A stretch of DNA of 24,611 nt, taken from positions 1 to 24,611 of the forward strand of contig JAFUQW010000130.1 of assembly GCA_017472115.1 (NCBI GenBank). Direction: 5' to 3'. Shown here piece by piece: positions 7,950 to 15,666 of the stretch. Source of the DNA: Bacteroidales bacterium (GTDB taxonomy: Bacteria > Bacteroidota > Bacteroidia > Bacteroidales > UBA932). Within the stretch, counting starts at the first letter, position 1. Every line of letters starts with the position of its first letter. The notes beneath the pieces were generated by a model. The model worked only from the letters and a program-made list of their open reading frames with translations. It did not search any database and was not told where the DNA came from. Made by a program: the position numbers and the translations under genes.

Positions 7950-9881
7950 TTATTCCAATGATTCGTTTAATTTTTCCCATTCCGCCATCTTGAAATCAAG
8001 TTCCCTCTTATTCTCAAGATAAGCCCTTGTAAGTTCCATCACATCATCCCCCGGTCCAGGATTCATAAGCACAGCCTCAATCTCGGCCATCTTACCCTCC
8101 AGTTCCTCTATCTTCTTTTCTACAAATGATATACGATTCCTTATCTTCTTTTCTTCTTTAGATATATACTTCTTGGCCTGATACTCCTGCTTGGCCTCTT
8201 CCTTTTTCTGGACGACCTCTGCCGGCTTCTCTTCCGCCACCTTGTAATGCCGCTCAAGTTCACTCAGATTCTCCAGTTTCCTGCGCTCGAGGAATTCCTG
8301 CACACCACCAAGATGTTCCTTAACCTTGCCATCCCTGAATTCGTAGAGTTTGTCAACAAGGCCGTCAAGAAAGTCACGGTCATGCGATACTATGATCAAA
8401 GTGCCGTCGTATGCCTTCAGAGCCTGCTTGAGTATGTCCTTGGATCTGATGTCCATGTGGTTGGTAGGCTCGTCAAGAGCAAGAAGATTGTATGGTTTGA
8501 GAATGAGCTTTGCCATAGCAAGTCTCGCCCTCTCGCCTCCGCTGAGTACTGCTACCTTCTTGTCGATATCTTCTCCCTTGAAAAGGAAGGCACCGAGAAT
8601 GTCGCGCAACTTCAGTCGTATATCTCCCACAGCAATACGGTCGAGGGTACCGAATACCGTATCCTCCTTGTCAAGTATATCTTCCTGATTCTGAGCGTAA
8701 TAACCTATATTGACATTGTATCCGACCTTGGATTCGCCATCCATGGGATCGAGCTCGTTCATTATAACCCTCATCAGGGTGGTCTTGCCTTCACCGTTTC
8801 TACCTACCAGTGCGACCTTCTCGCCACGACGTACTTCTATCTGAGCATCTGAGAATACAACCTTCTCACCATAGCCCACCTTCATGTCAACCGCTTTGTA
8901 TGCTATGTCACCGGAGCGTGGCGCAGGAGGAAACTTGACAGCCAGAGCTGACCTGTCTTCAAGATCGACCTCTATCCTCTCCAGTTTCTCCAACTGCTTC
9001 ACGCGCGACTGTACCTGATTGGACTTGGTAGGCTTATAGCGGAATTTCTCGATGAACTCCTCTGTCTTTTCGATCATTCTCTGCTGGTTCTCAAAAGCGG
9101 CCCTCTGCTGCTCCAGACGTTCCCTACGCAGTTCCAGATACTTGCTGTACGGAACCTTATAGTCGTGAATATGGCCAAGCATTATCTCCACAGTCCTGTT
9201 TGTAACATTGTCAAGGAACTTCCTGTCATGAGAAATCAGCACGAGTGAACCTCTATAGTCTTTCAGATACGTTTCAAGCCACTCGATAGACTCTATGTCA
9301 AGGTGGTTGGTAGGCTCGTCAAGCAGAAGTACATCAGGTTTTGAAAGAAGGATCTTGGCAAGTTCTATACGCATGTTCCATCCTTGGCTGAATGTTTCTG
9401 TCGGCCTGAAAAGTTCTTCATACTTGAATCCCAATCCTATAAGAGTTCTTTCTGCCTGAACCTGCGGATTATCGGAACGGGTATATGAGAGACGGTCATT
9501 GATCTCGTTCATCCTTATTATAAGGTCCTGATATTCCTTGGACTCATAGTCAGTGCGCTCTGCAAGCTCGACTGTAATCCTCTCAAGTTCATCTTCCTGG
9601 GCGAACATATCTGCAAATGCGGTCATAGCCTCATCGATTACGCTACGCCCGCGATGATGTTCCATTATCTGAGGAAGATAGCCGACCTTCACTCCGTTCG
9701 GCACAGCAATCTTTCCTGTTGTAGGATTCTGGATGCCGCATATAAGCTTGAGTATGGTTGACTTTCCGGCACCATTCTTTCCAACCAAGCCTATCTTGTC
9801 ACTTTCGCTGATATGGAAATTGATGTCGTTCAGAAGGGTGAAGCCTCCGTACGCAACCGTAAGATTATTAATAGATATCAT
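7950..9881 (-). CDS. ABC-F family ATPase (ribosome-associated type)
   Basis: Soluble protein of 643 residues with two ABC cassettes and no membrane domain. Cassette 1: Walker A GKNGAGKST (34-42), signature-like FSQGWNMR (about 164-171), Walker B LLLDEPTNHLD, His switch ISHDR. A charged helical linker at about 240-305 (YLELRRERLEQQRAAFE...) corresponds to the P-site tRNA interaction motif. Cassette 2: GRNGEGKTT (360-368), canonical LSGGERARLAMAKL, LALDEPTNHMD, VSHDRDF. A C-terminal coiled coil is rich in Glu/Lys (about 550-640). ABC-F proteins bind the ribosomal E site. This is likely a housekeeping Uup/YheS-like member, but resistance function cannot be excluded. The start overlaps the tatC stop as ATGA. 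Confidence 0.9.
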   Translation of the reverse strand: MISINNLTVAYGGFTLLNDINFHISESDKIGLVGKNGAGKSTILKLICGIQNPTTGKIAVPNGVKVGYLPQIMEHHRGRSVIDEAMTAFADMFAQEDELERITVELAERTDYESKEYQDLIIRMNEINDRLSYTRSDNPQVQAERTLIGLGFKYEELFRPTETFSQGWNMRIELAKILLSKPDVLLLDEPTNHLDIESIEWLETYLKDYRGSLVLISHDRKFLDNVTNRTVEIMLGHIHDYKVPYSKYLELRRERLEQQRAAFENQQRMIEKTEEFIEKFRYKPTKSNQVQSRVKQLEKLERIEVDLEDRSALAVKFPPAPRSGDIAYKAVDMKVGYGEKVVFSDAQIEVRRGEKVALVGRNGEGKTTLMRVIMNELDPMDGESKVGYNVNIGYYAQNQEDILDKEDTVFGTLDRIAVGDIRLKLRDILGAFLFKGEDIDKKVAVLSGGERARLAMAKLILKPYNLLALDEPTNHMDIRSKDILKQALKAYDGTLIIVSHDRDFLDGLVDKLYEFRDGKVKEHLGGVQEFLERRKLENLSELERHYKVAEEKPAEVVQKKEEAKQEYQAKKYISKEEKKIRNRISFVEKKIEELEGKMAEIEAVLMNPGPGDDVMELTRAYLENKRELDFKMAEWEKLNESLE

Positions 9882-10639
9882 AGCTGTTTTTCTTCAATCC
9901 GACCGCTCCTGGATATCAGGATACTGAATTCATACAAAAGATAGAGCGGCACAGTCACTACCAACAATGAAAACGGATCTCCCGAAGGAGTGATCAGAGC
10001 CGCAAGAATGACTACAACACATACAGCATGTCTGCGGTACTCCTTCATGGTCTCTTTATCAACCACTCCTAAGGCAGACAGGATCACCACAAGGGTCGGA
10101 AATTCGAAAACGATTCCGAAAGTAAGGATTGTGGAAGTAAAAAGAGAGATATATGAGCTCAACGAAAAAGTGTTTGGCACTTCCGGACTGACCTGATAAC
10201 CTGCGAAGAAATTAACCATGAGCGGAAATATCACAAGATATCCGACTGCAAGGCCGATATAAAAAAGTACAGAAGCGAATGAGAATGCACCGCGAACTGC
10301 ATTTCTTTCATTATCATACAATGCAGGAGCGACAAATCTCCAGACCTCATATAAGATATACGGAACCACTGATATAAGAGCACATACAAAGGTAACTTTC
10401 ATGTGAATCATGAACTGAGCAGCTACCTCTAGATTGACTAAAGACAATGAGAGATCTATCCCAAGCAACCTGTAAATAAAGAAATCCGGCTGTGAGGGAG
10501 CAAGAATAATGGAATCAAACAGAAAACCCTTGAAGAAAAACAGTACAACCGCCACACTGACAAATGCGGCGGCTATATGTATGATACATTTCCTAAGATC
10601 TTCCAAATGATCCCAGAAGGTCATTGTCTGTTCGCTCAC
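9878..10639 (-). CDS. tatC: Sec-independent translocase subunit TatC
   Basis: Receptor subunit of the twin-arginine translocase, which binds RR signal peptides at the cytoplasmic membrane. It has 253 residues with six hydrophobic helices. The N-terminal FWDHLEDLRKCI matches the family HLxELR motif, and the first periplasmic loop region contains the conserved FVAPALYDNERNA with its functional Glu. It starts 8 bp after the tatA stop, so the two are surely co-transcribed. No separate tatB is seen, as expected for the minimal TatAC type. Confidence 0.95.
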   Translation of the reverse strand: MSEQTMTFWDHLEDLRKCIIHIAAAFVSVAVVLFFFKGFLFDSIILAPSQPDFFIYRLLGIDLSLSLVNLEVAAQFMIHMKVTFVCALISVVPYILYEVWRFVAPALYDNERNAVRGAFSFASVLFYIGLAVGYLVIFPLMVNFFAGYQVSPEVPNTFSLSSYISLFTSTILTFGIVFEFPTLVVILSALGVVDKETMKEYRRHAVCVVVILAALITPSGDPFSLLVVTVPLYLLYEFSILISRSGRIEEKQL

Positions 10640-10647
10640 TGCCGTTC

Positions 10648-10872
10648 CTACTTTTCAGGATCCGAGTCAATATCCTTCTTGATCTCCTTGACATCTTCTT
10701 CAACCTCTTTCATTCCCTGCTTGAAGCTCTTGACACCCTTGCCAAGGCCACGCATGAGTTCAGGTATCTTCTTGCCTCCAAACAGAAGAAGAATCACAAG
10801 TGCAATGATTATCCATTCCCAGCCATGAATGGCAAGCGGAATCAGTACCAAAGTAGTCATAATATAACTCAT
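10648..10872 (-). CDS. tatA: Twin-arginine translocase subunit TatA
   Basis: Pore-forming Tat component, 74 residues. A short N-terminal membrane helix ([14 protein letters not shown]) is followed by the hinge [16 protein letters not shown] and an amphipathic helix, then an acidic/basic tail ([19 protein letters not shown]). Start at 10872, or 10860 (Met5). It follows valS by 45 bp of A/T-rich DNA without an exact TAnnTTTG box, so read-through from valS or a weak promoter is possible. Confidence 0.93.
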   Translation of the reverse strand: MSYIMTTLVLIPLAIHGWEWIIIALVILLLFGGKKIPELMRGLGKGVKSFKQGMKEVEEDVKEIKKDIDSDPEK

Positions 10873-10917
10873 TTAATTGTTAACAAAAATGTTATAAGTA
10901 TAAACAATTTTGTTTTA

Positions 10918-13563
10918 TTAATTATTTTTCAGCGATTTCAAAGCAGAGATAATACTCTCTATCTTTGAGAGCGAATCAGCCTCCTTCTTACGTTCAACAG
11001 CCACTACGGCCTCAGGAGCATTAGCCACAAAACGCTCGTTAGAGAGTTTCCTGCGCACGCTTTCAAGGAATTTCTGCTGGTATGAAAGCTCGGCTTCGAG
11101 TTTCGCGACCTCCTCCTCTACATTGATCAGACCGGTCAGAGGAACGAACATCTCAACTGTCCTGACCATGAAACGCTGGGCTGCGGACATATCTCCTTCT
11201 GCAGATCCGACAGTCACATTGGCAAGCTTCACGACAACAGGAATAACTTCTGAAGGGAAGTCTCCTTTGATCTTCAGGTCAAGAGACTCTCTTGGAGAAA
11301 GATTCTTGCTCTGACGGATGTTACGGACACCCGCAACTGCTTCGCATGCCATTTCAAATGAGGTGATGAAATCTGCATCATATGGCTGCGCCTGTGGATA
11401 ACGCTGGTTCATGATGGTCTCCCCTGCCTTGCGCTCAGCCATGTTCTGCCAGAGTTCCTCTGTGATGAACGGCATGATCGGATGGATCATCTTGAGAAGA
11501 GAATCGAAGAATCCGATAGTGGCATCGTAAGTAGCCCTGTCGATTCCCGCTCCGTATGCCGGCTTGACTGCTTCAAGGTACCAGGCGCAGAAGTCATCCC
11601 AGAACAACTTGTATATCGCCATGAGGGCGTCTGAAATCCTGAACTTGCCGAAATGGTCTTCCACAGCCTCGATTACAGAACTGAGCTTGCTGCCGAACCA
11701 TTTGACTGCAACAGCGGATGCATCAGGCTGAACAGCCGCCTCATCAACATTCCAGCCTGTCACCAGACGGAAGGCATTCCACACTTTATTATTGAAGTTA
11801 CGTCCCTGCTCTATCTGTGACTCATCATAAAGGATGTCGTTGCCTGCCGAACTGCACAGGAGCATTCCCAGACGGACTGCATCCGCGCCATACTTATCGA
11901 TAAGATCAAGCGGATCCGGAGAGTTGCCGAGTGTCTTGGACATCTTACGTCCGAGTTTGTCACGCACGATACCGGTAAGATATACATTACGGAAAGGCAC
12001 ATCGTTCATGAACTCGTTTCCGGCCATTATCATGCGGGCAACCCAGAAGAAAAGGATATCCGGTCCTGTCACAAGGTCATTGGTAGGATAATAATATGAC
12101 AGGTCCCTGTTTGCTTCAGCCTCAGGATGACCGGCCTTGTCGGTATCGAACACCGAGATAGGCCAGAGCCATGAAGAGAACCATGTGTCGAGGACATCCT
12201 CATCCTGGCGAAGGTCCTCAGCCTTCACTGCAGGATCGATCTTCCGGGCCAGTGAAAGCGCTTCATCTGATGTCGGTGCGACAACCACCTGCCCGTCTGG
12301 AAGATAATATGCAGGTATCCTCTGTCCCCACCACAACTGGCGGGAAATGCACCAGTCGCGGACATTCTCCATCCAATGACGATATGTGTTGCGGTATTTG
12401 TCCGGAATAAGTTTTACCTTTCCGCTTTCCACAGATTCGAGGGCATCCTTGGCAAGAGCCTCCATCTTGAGGAACCACTGCATAGAAAGTCTTGGCTCGA
12501 TCACTGCATTCGTTCTCTCGGAATATCCGACCGGAGATGTATAATCCTCCATTTTCTCAAGGTTGCCGGCCTCTTCAAGCATCTTCACGATCTTCTTGCG
12601 TGCATCGAAGCGGTCCTCTCCTACGAGGATCTGGGCCTTCTCATTCAGGCGGCCATGATCGTCGATGATGTCGAGTACAGGAAGATTGTGCCTCATTCCT
12701 ATCTCATAGTCATTAACATCATGAGCAGGAGTTACCTTGAGACATCCTGTACCGAAATCCATTGCCACATAACTATCCTCAATAATCGGTATTTCCTTGT
12801 TGATCAGAGGAATGAGCACCTTCTGTCCCTTGAGCCAGCCATATCTTTCATCATCCGGGTTTATACAGATGGCTGCATCGGCCATGATGGTCTCAGGACG
12901 GGTGGTAGCAATTATTATATACTTGTCTGTTGGATTTCCGTTTCCGTCGGAAATGAAATAGCGGAGATGGTAGAACTTGCTGACCGTGTCCTTGTGGATC
13001 ACCTCTTCATCACTGACTGCCGTAAGACCTACAGGATCCCAGTTTACCATTCTCACTCCTCTATAGATGTATCCCTTGTTATAGAAATACACGAATGTAT
13101 TGATAACAGCCTCGCTGAGATCCGGATCCATAGTGAACCTGGTCCTGTCCCAGTCGCATGAAGCACCGAGCTTGCGGAGCTGGCTCAGGATTATGCCTCC
13201 ATGCTTCTCCTTCCATTCCCAGGCATGCTCAAGGAACTGCTCGCGGGTAAGGTCCTCCTTCCTGATTCCTTCAGCAGCAAGCTTCTGCACTACCTTATTT
13301 TCAGTAGCGATTGAAGCATGGTCGGTACCGGGAACCCAGCATGCATTCTTTCCATCCATCCTCGCCTTACGGACAAGAACATCATTCAATGTATTGTTAA
13401 GGACATGCCCCATATGAAGGATACCGGTCACATTAGGTGGCGGAATAACCACTGTGTAAGGCTCCCTTTCATCGGGTTCAGAATGAAAAAACTTGTTCTC
13501 AAGCCAGTAGGCATACCATTTATCCTCCGTCAAGGCAGGATCATACTTTGCTGGAAGTTCCAT
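10918..13563 (-). CDS. valS: Valyl-tRNA synthetase
   Basis: Class I aminoacyl-tRNA synthetase that charges tRNA-Val, 881 residues, full length. Visible elements: HIGH-type ATP motif HMGH (50-53) after PPPNVTG; the tRNA-synthetase stretch [12 protein letters not shown]; the CP1 editing domain with [13 protein letters not shown] (about 219-231); KMSKT (540-544) in the [18 protein letters not shown] loop; the [10 protein letters not shown] stretch; an anticodon-binding helical domain; and a C-terminal coiled coil (about 810-881, [12 protein letters not shown]...) typical of bacterial ValRS. A -7 box lies about 72 bp upstream. It is the first gene of the leftward train including tatAC. Confidence 0.98.
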   Translation of the reverse strand: MELPAKYDPALTEDKWYAYWLENKFFHSEPDEREPYTVVIPPPNVTGILHMGHVLNNTLNDVLVRKARMDGKNACWVPGTDHASIATENKVVQKLAAEGIRKEDLTREQFLEHAWEWKEKHGGIILSQLRKLGASCDWDRTRFTMDPDLSEAVINTFVYFYNKGYIYRGVRMVNWDPVGLTAVSDEEVIHKDTVSKFYHLRYFISDGNGNPTDKYIIIATTRPETIMADAAICINPDDERYGWLKGQKVLIPLINKEIPIIEDSYVAMDFGTGCLKVTPAHDVNDYEIGMRHNLPVLDIIDDHGRLNEKAQILVGEDRFDARKKIVKMLEEAGNLEKMEDYTSPVGYSERTNAVIEPRLSMQWFLKMEALAKDALESVESGKVKLIPDKYRNTYRHWMENVRDWCISRQLWWGQRIPAYYLPDGQVVVAPTSDEALSLARKIDPAVKAEDLRQDEDVLDTWFSSWLWPISVFDTDKAGHPEAEANRDLSYYYPTNDLVTGPDILFFWVARMIMAGNEFMNDVPFRNVYLTGIVRDKLGRKMSKTLGNSPDPLDLIDKYGADAVRLGMLLCSSAGNDILYDESQIEQGRNFNNKVWNAFRLVTGWNVDEAAVQPDASAVAVKWFGSKLSSVIEAVEDHFGKFRISDALMAIYKLFWDDFCAWYLEAVKPAYGAGIDRATYDATIGFFDSLLKMIHPIMPFITEELWQNMAERKAGETIMNQRYPQAQPYDADFITSFEMACEAVAGVRNIRQSKNLSPRESLDLKIKGDFPSEVIPVVVKLANVTVGSAEGDMSAAQRFMVRTVEMFVPLTGLINVEEEVAKLEAELSYQQKFLESVRRKLSNERFVANAPEAVVAVERKKEADSLSKIESIISALKSLKNN

Positions 13564-13634
13564 AAGATTACTATATGATCAATTGTTTATCAAACCTTTA
13601 TACAATCTGCGCATCTGACACGCGCATAATCATG

Positions 13635-13642
13635 CAAAGATA
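13635..13642 (-). promoter_or_regulatory. -7 box for valS (TATCTTTG on minus strand)
   Basis: CAAAGATA on the plus strand reads TATCTTTG on the minus strand, an exact Bacteroidota -7 box. It predicts a leader of about 60-65 nt before the valS ATG. The -33 position falls in the repeat-like element at 13650-13677 and has no TTTG. Confidence 0.55.
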
Positions 13643-13649
13643 GTAAAAA

Positions 13650-13677
13650 GATTCGTCGTTTCGCTCAGAATGACAGG
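13650..13677. repeat. REP-like intergenic repeat fragment
   Basis: The minus strand reads TGTCATTCTGAGCG then AAACGACGAAT. It closely resembles an intergenic repeat I recall from many bacterial genomes (TCATTCTGAGCGAAGCGAAGAAT). It sits between the two divergent -7 boxes of valS and the DUF3467 gene. Identity rests on memory; copy number in this genome is unknown and no second copy is in the window. Confidence 0.5.
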
Positions 13678-13724
13678 GAAAATTATTGGTTTGTATGATA
13701 ATTAAAAATCGCAGAAAAAATGAT

Positions 13725-13732
13725 TATCTTTG
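13725..13732 (+). promoter_or_regulatory. -7 box (TATCTTTG) for the DUF3467-kdsC pair
   Basis: Exact TAnnTTTG match 27 bp before the ATG at 13759, identical in sequence to the valS box on the opposite strand. No TTTG at the expected -33 spacing; one occurs at 13690-13693, too far away. Confidence 0.55.
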
Positions 13733-13758
13733 CAAGATAACAAGATAAAACAAATACC

Positions 13759-14070
13759 ATGGCAAACGAGAAAGAATTCAAGATCGAAATCAAACCGGAA
13801 ACAGCTAAGGGATCATATTCCAACCTTGCAATCATCACACACTCCCACAGCGAGTTCATAATCGACTTCGCCACCATGCTTCCGGGACTTCCGAAACCTG
13901 AGGTAGGCAACAGAATCATAATGACGCCCGAGCATGCCAAAAGACTCTACCTTGCCCTGCAGGACAACATAAACAAATACGAAAGCCAGAACGGTCTGAT
14001 TGTTCTCGGCGGTGAGCCTAAGGCAACATTCCCAATGGGTGGATTCGGTGGCAATGGAGCTAAATCATAA
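13759..14070 (+). CDS. DUF3467 domain protein
   Basis: Small conserved protein of 103 residues, widespread in Bacteroidota, function unknown. It has the DUF3467 pattern: a beta-rich N-terminus (FKIEIKPETAKGSYSNLAIITHS), the central EFIIDFATMLPGLPKPEVGNRIIMTPEHAKRLYLALQDNI stretch (split here by its helix start near MTPEH), and a Gly-rich tail (PMGGFGGNG). No signal peptide, so cytoplasmic. It precedes kdsC by 26 bp and probably shares its transcript. Confidence 0.88.
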   Translation: MANEKEFKIEIKPETAKGSYSNLAIITHSHSEFIIDFATMLPGLPKPEVGNRIIMTPEHAKRLYLALQDNINKYESQNGLIVLGGEPKATFPMGGFGGNGAKS

Positions 14071-14096
14071 CTTCCTATAATTGATCGTAACCACCA

Positions 14097-14624
14097 ATGA
14101 AAGAAAGACTTGACAAAATTAAGGCTTTCATTTTTGATGTTGATGGCGTGCTTACTGACGGAGGTATTTTCGCCAATCTTGACGGTGAGCTCTTCCGTAC
14201 CTTCGACGCCAAAGATGCCTTTGCCTTGAGAATGGCTCACATGAACGGCTATGCCCTTGGCTGCATCACCGGAGGCAGGTCGGAAAGCATCAGGAAAAGA
14301 CTTGCCACATGCGGTTTCAGGAAAGAGGACGTCTATCTCGGATCACGGATAAAGCTTAAGGACTTCAACGACTTCTGCTTCAGGCACGGAGTCCTGACTG
14401 ACGAGGTCATGTATTTCGGCGATGACATCCCAGACATTCCTGTACTCAAAGCGTGCGGCTGCGGCGTCTGTCCGAGCGATGCCGTTGACGAAGCCAAAGA
14501 AGCTGCAGACCTTATCAGCGACTATCCCGGTGGAAAGCTATGCGTCAGAAAGACTCTGGAGCTTGTCATGAAGGCCCAGGGGAAATGGGAGGTTGACTTC
14601 GAGACATACGACAGGATGTTCTGA
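14097..14624 (+). CDS. kdsC: KDO-8-phosphate phosphatase (HAD family)
   Basis: Hydrolyses 3-deoxy-D-manno-octulosonate 8-phosphate to KDO for lipopolysaccharide inner-core synthesis; cytoplasmic, forms a tetramer in characterised members. The 175 residues match the C0-type HAD phosphatase length with no cap. Motif I FDVDGVLTDG has nucleophile Asp14 and acid/base Asp16. Motif II is TGGRSE (58-63), Lys86 or Lys88 is motif III, and motif IV is FGDDIPD with Asp109/Asp110/Asp113. No other KDO gene is adjacent. A hairpin at 14701-14729 ends the unit. Confidence 0.92.
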   Translation: MKERLDKIKAFIFDVDGVLTDGGIFANLDGELFRTFDAKDAFALRMAHMNGYALGCITGGRSESIRKRLATCGFRKEDVYLGSRIKLKDFNDFCFRHGVLTDEVMYFGDDIPDIPVLKACGCGVCPSDAVDEAKEAADLISDYPGGKLCVRKTLELVMKAQGKWEVDFETYDRMF

Positions 14625-14700
14625 CGTAATTTTCACCACACGTCATAATGATTTCACCACTGATTTCTTCAGTTTGCAACTGATTTGCGAGTTCTACTAC

Positions 14701-14736
14701 AATGCTGACAGCTGTTTGCTGCCGGCATTTTTATTG
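14701..14736 (+). terminator. Terminator after kdsC, overlapping the next promoter
   Basis: Arms at 14701-14712 and 14718-14729 form a 12-position stem with one G-U wobble and one A-C mismatch, around the 5-nt loop TGTTT, followed by TTTATTG. The -33 element of the next promoter straddles the loop and the right arm. Confidence 0.65.
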
Positions 14737-14747
14737 TCTTACATTTG
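14715..14747 (+). promoter_or_regulatory. Bacteroidota promoter TTTG-N21-TACATTTG for the SDR gene
   Basis: -33 TTTG at 14715-14718 and -7 TACATTTG at 14740-14747 have canonical spacing, 21 bp before the ATG at 14769. This is one of the best-formed promoters in the window. An in-frame TTG at 14745 is part of the -7 box and so is not the start. Confidence 0.72.
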
Positions 14748-14768
14748 CAGGCGATAAAACAAGTGGTT

Positions 14769-15605
14769 ATGAAATTTGAAAACGCAAATGTACTGATTAC
14801 CGGCGGAGCATCCGGAATCGGAAAGATCATGGGCCGCATGGCTCTCGAGAAAGGCGCATCATGCCTTATCATATGGGATATCAACATCACCAACATAGAA
14901 GCAACGAGACAGGAACTCCGGAAATACGGAAAGGTAACAGGATATGTTGTAGATGTATCGAACAATGAAATCGTCACAAAAGCATATGCCAAGGTTGTGG
15001 AAGAATGCGGAGAAATCGACATCCTCATCAATTGCGCAGGTATAGTCACCAGCAACAAGACCTTCGCCAATATTAGCACAGACGAAATAGTCAGAACGAT
15101 GAACATCAACACAATAGCACCAATGTTCGTTGCCCGTGCCATGCTACCGGCCATGCTGGAGCGCAACCGTGGCCATATATGCACGATAGCATCTGCCGGA
15201 GGAATGCTTTCAAACCCGAAGATGTCCGTGTATGCCGCAAGCAAATGGGGTGTGATCGGATGGTCTGACTCCGTAAGGATAGAACTTCAGGAAATGAAGA
15301 GCAACGTCCATATCACCACTGTTGCACCATACTATATCAATACAGGAATGTTTGATGGAGTAAAATCACGCATCATCCCTATCCTGAAACCGGAATATGC
15401 TGCAAGAAAAGTCATTCAAGCGATAGAAAGGAACAATACATTCAAAGGCATTCCGTTCGGTTTTCATTTCATACGATTCTGGCAGGCAATACTTCCGACA
15501 AGAATCTTTGATTTCTTCTTCGGTGAAGTATTCGGAATCTATCATACGATGGATGCCTTCACAGGACGTAAGCACCAGGGTTCACTGTCATCCAGGGCAT
15601 CATAA
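14769..15605 (+). CDS. Short-chain dehydrogenase/reductase, SDR16C-like
   Basis: NAD(P)-dependent oxidoreductase of 278 residues (start at 14769; see promoter). Rossmann motif TGGASGIG (11-18), NCAG (88-91), catalytic Ser142, Tyr155 and Lys159 (YAASK). Asp37 in IIWDINI, at the end of the second strand, suggests NAD preference. The stretch TTVAPYYINTGMFDG, then PILKPEYAARKVIQAI, closely resembles the human RDH10/17-beta-HSD11 (SDR16C) group, whose members oxidise retinol, steroids or lipid alcohols; this comparison is from memory. The C-terminus has an aromatic segment (FHFIRFWQAILPTRIFDFFFG) that may touch membrane. The next gene is an ALDH3-type dehydrogenase, suggesting sequential alcohol-aldehyde-acid oxidation. 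Substrate unproven. Confidence 0.85.
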   Translation: MKFENANVLITGGASGIGKIMGRMALEKGASCLIIWDINITNIEATRQELRKYGKVTGYVVDVSNNEIVTKAYAKVVEECGEIDILINCAGIVTSNKTFANISTDEIVRTMNINTIAPMFVARAMLPAMLERNRGHICTIASAGGMLSNPKMSVYAASKWGVIGWSDSVRIELQEMKSNVHITTVAPYYINTGMFDGVKSRIIPILKPEYAARKVIQAIERNNTFKGIPFGFHFIRFWQAILPTRIFDFFFGEVFGIYHTMDAFTGRKHQGSLSSRAS

Positions 15606-15615
15606 TGACAGATAG

Positions 15616-15650
15616 GGAATTTTCTCATTCAGGGAAATTCCGTATTTTTG
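15616..15650 (+). promoter_or_regulatory. Hairpin with T-tract overlapping -7 box (TATTTTTG) of the ALDH gene
   Basis: Weak 7-bp stem (GGAATTT at 15616-15622, AAATTCC at 15635-15641; 12-nt loop) leads into GTATTTTTG. The last eight bases, 15643-15650, are an exact TAnnTTTG box 17 bp before the ALDH ATG. A near-match -33 (TTTT/TTTC) lies about 19 bp upstream. It may serve both as terminator of the SDR transcript and as promoter. Confidence 0.45.
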
Positions 15651-15666
15651 ACAAAATTTACAAGAC

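Noticed and set aside
12376..13161. Long plus-strand open frame (261 codons) opposite valS
   Set aside because: It lies fully antisense to conserved valS catalytic and editing regions and its translation resembles no protein; a shadow of codon bias.
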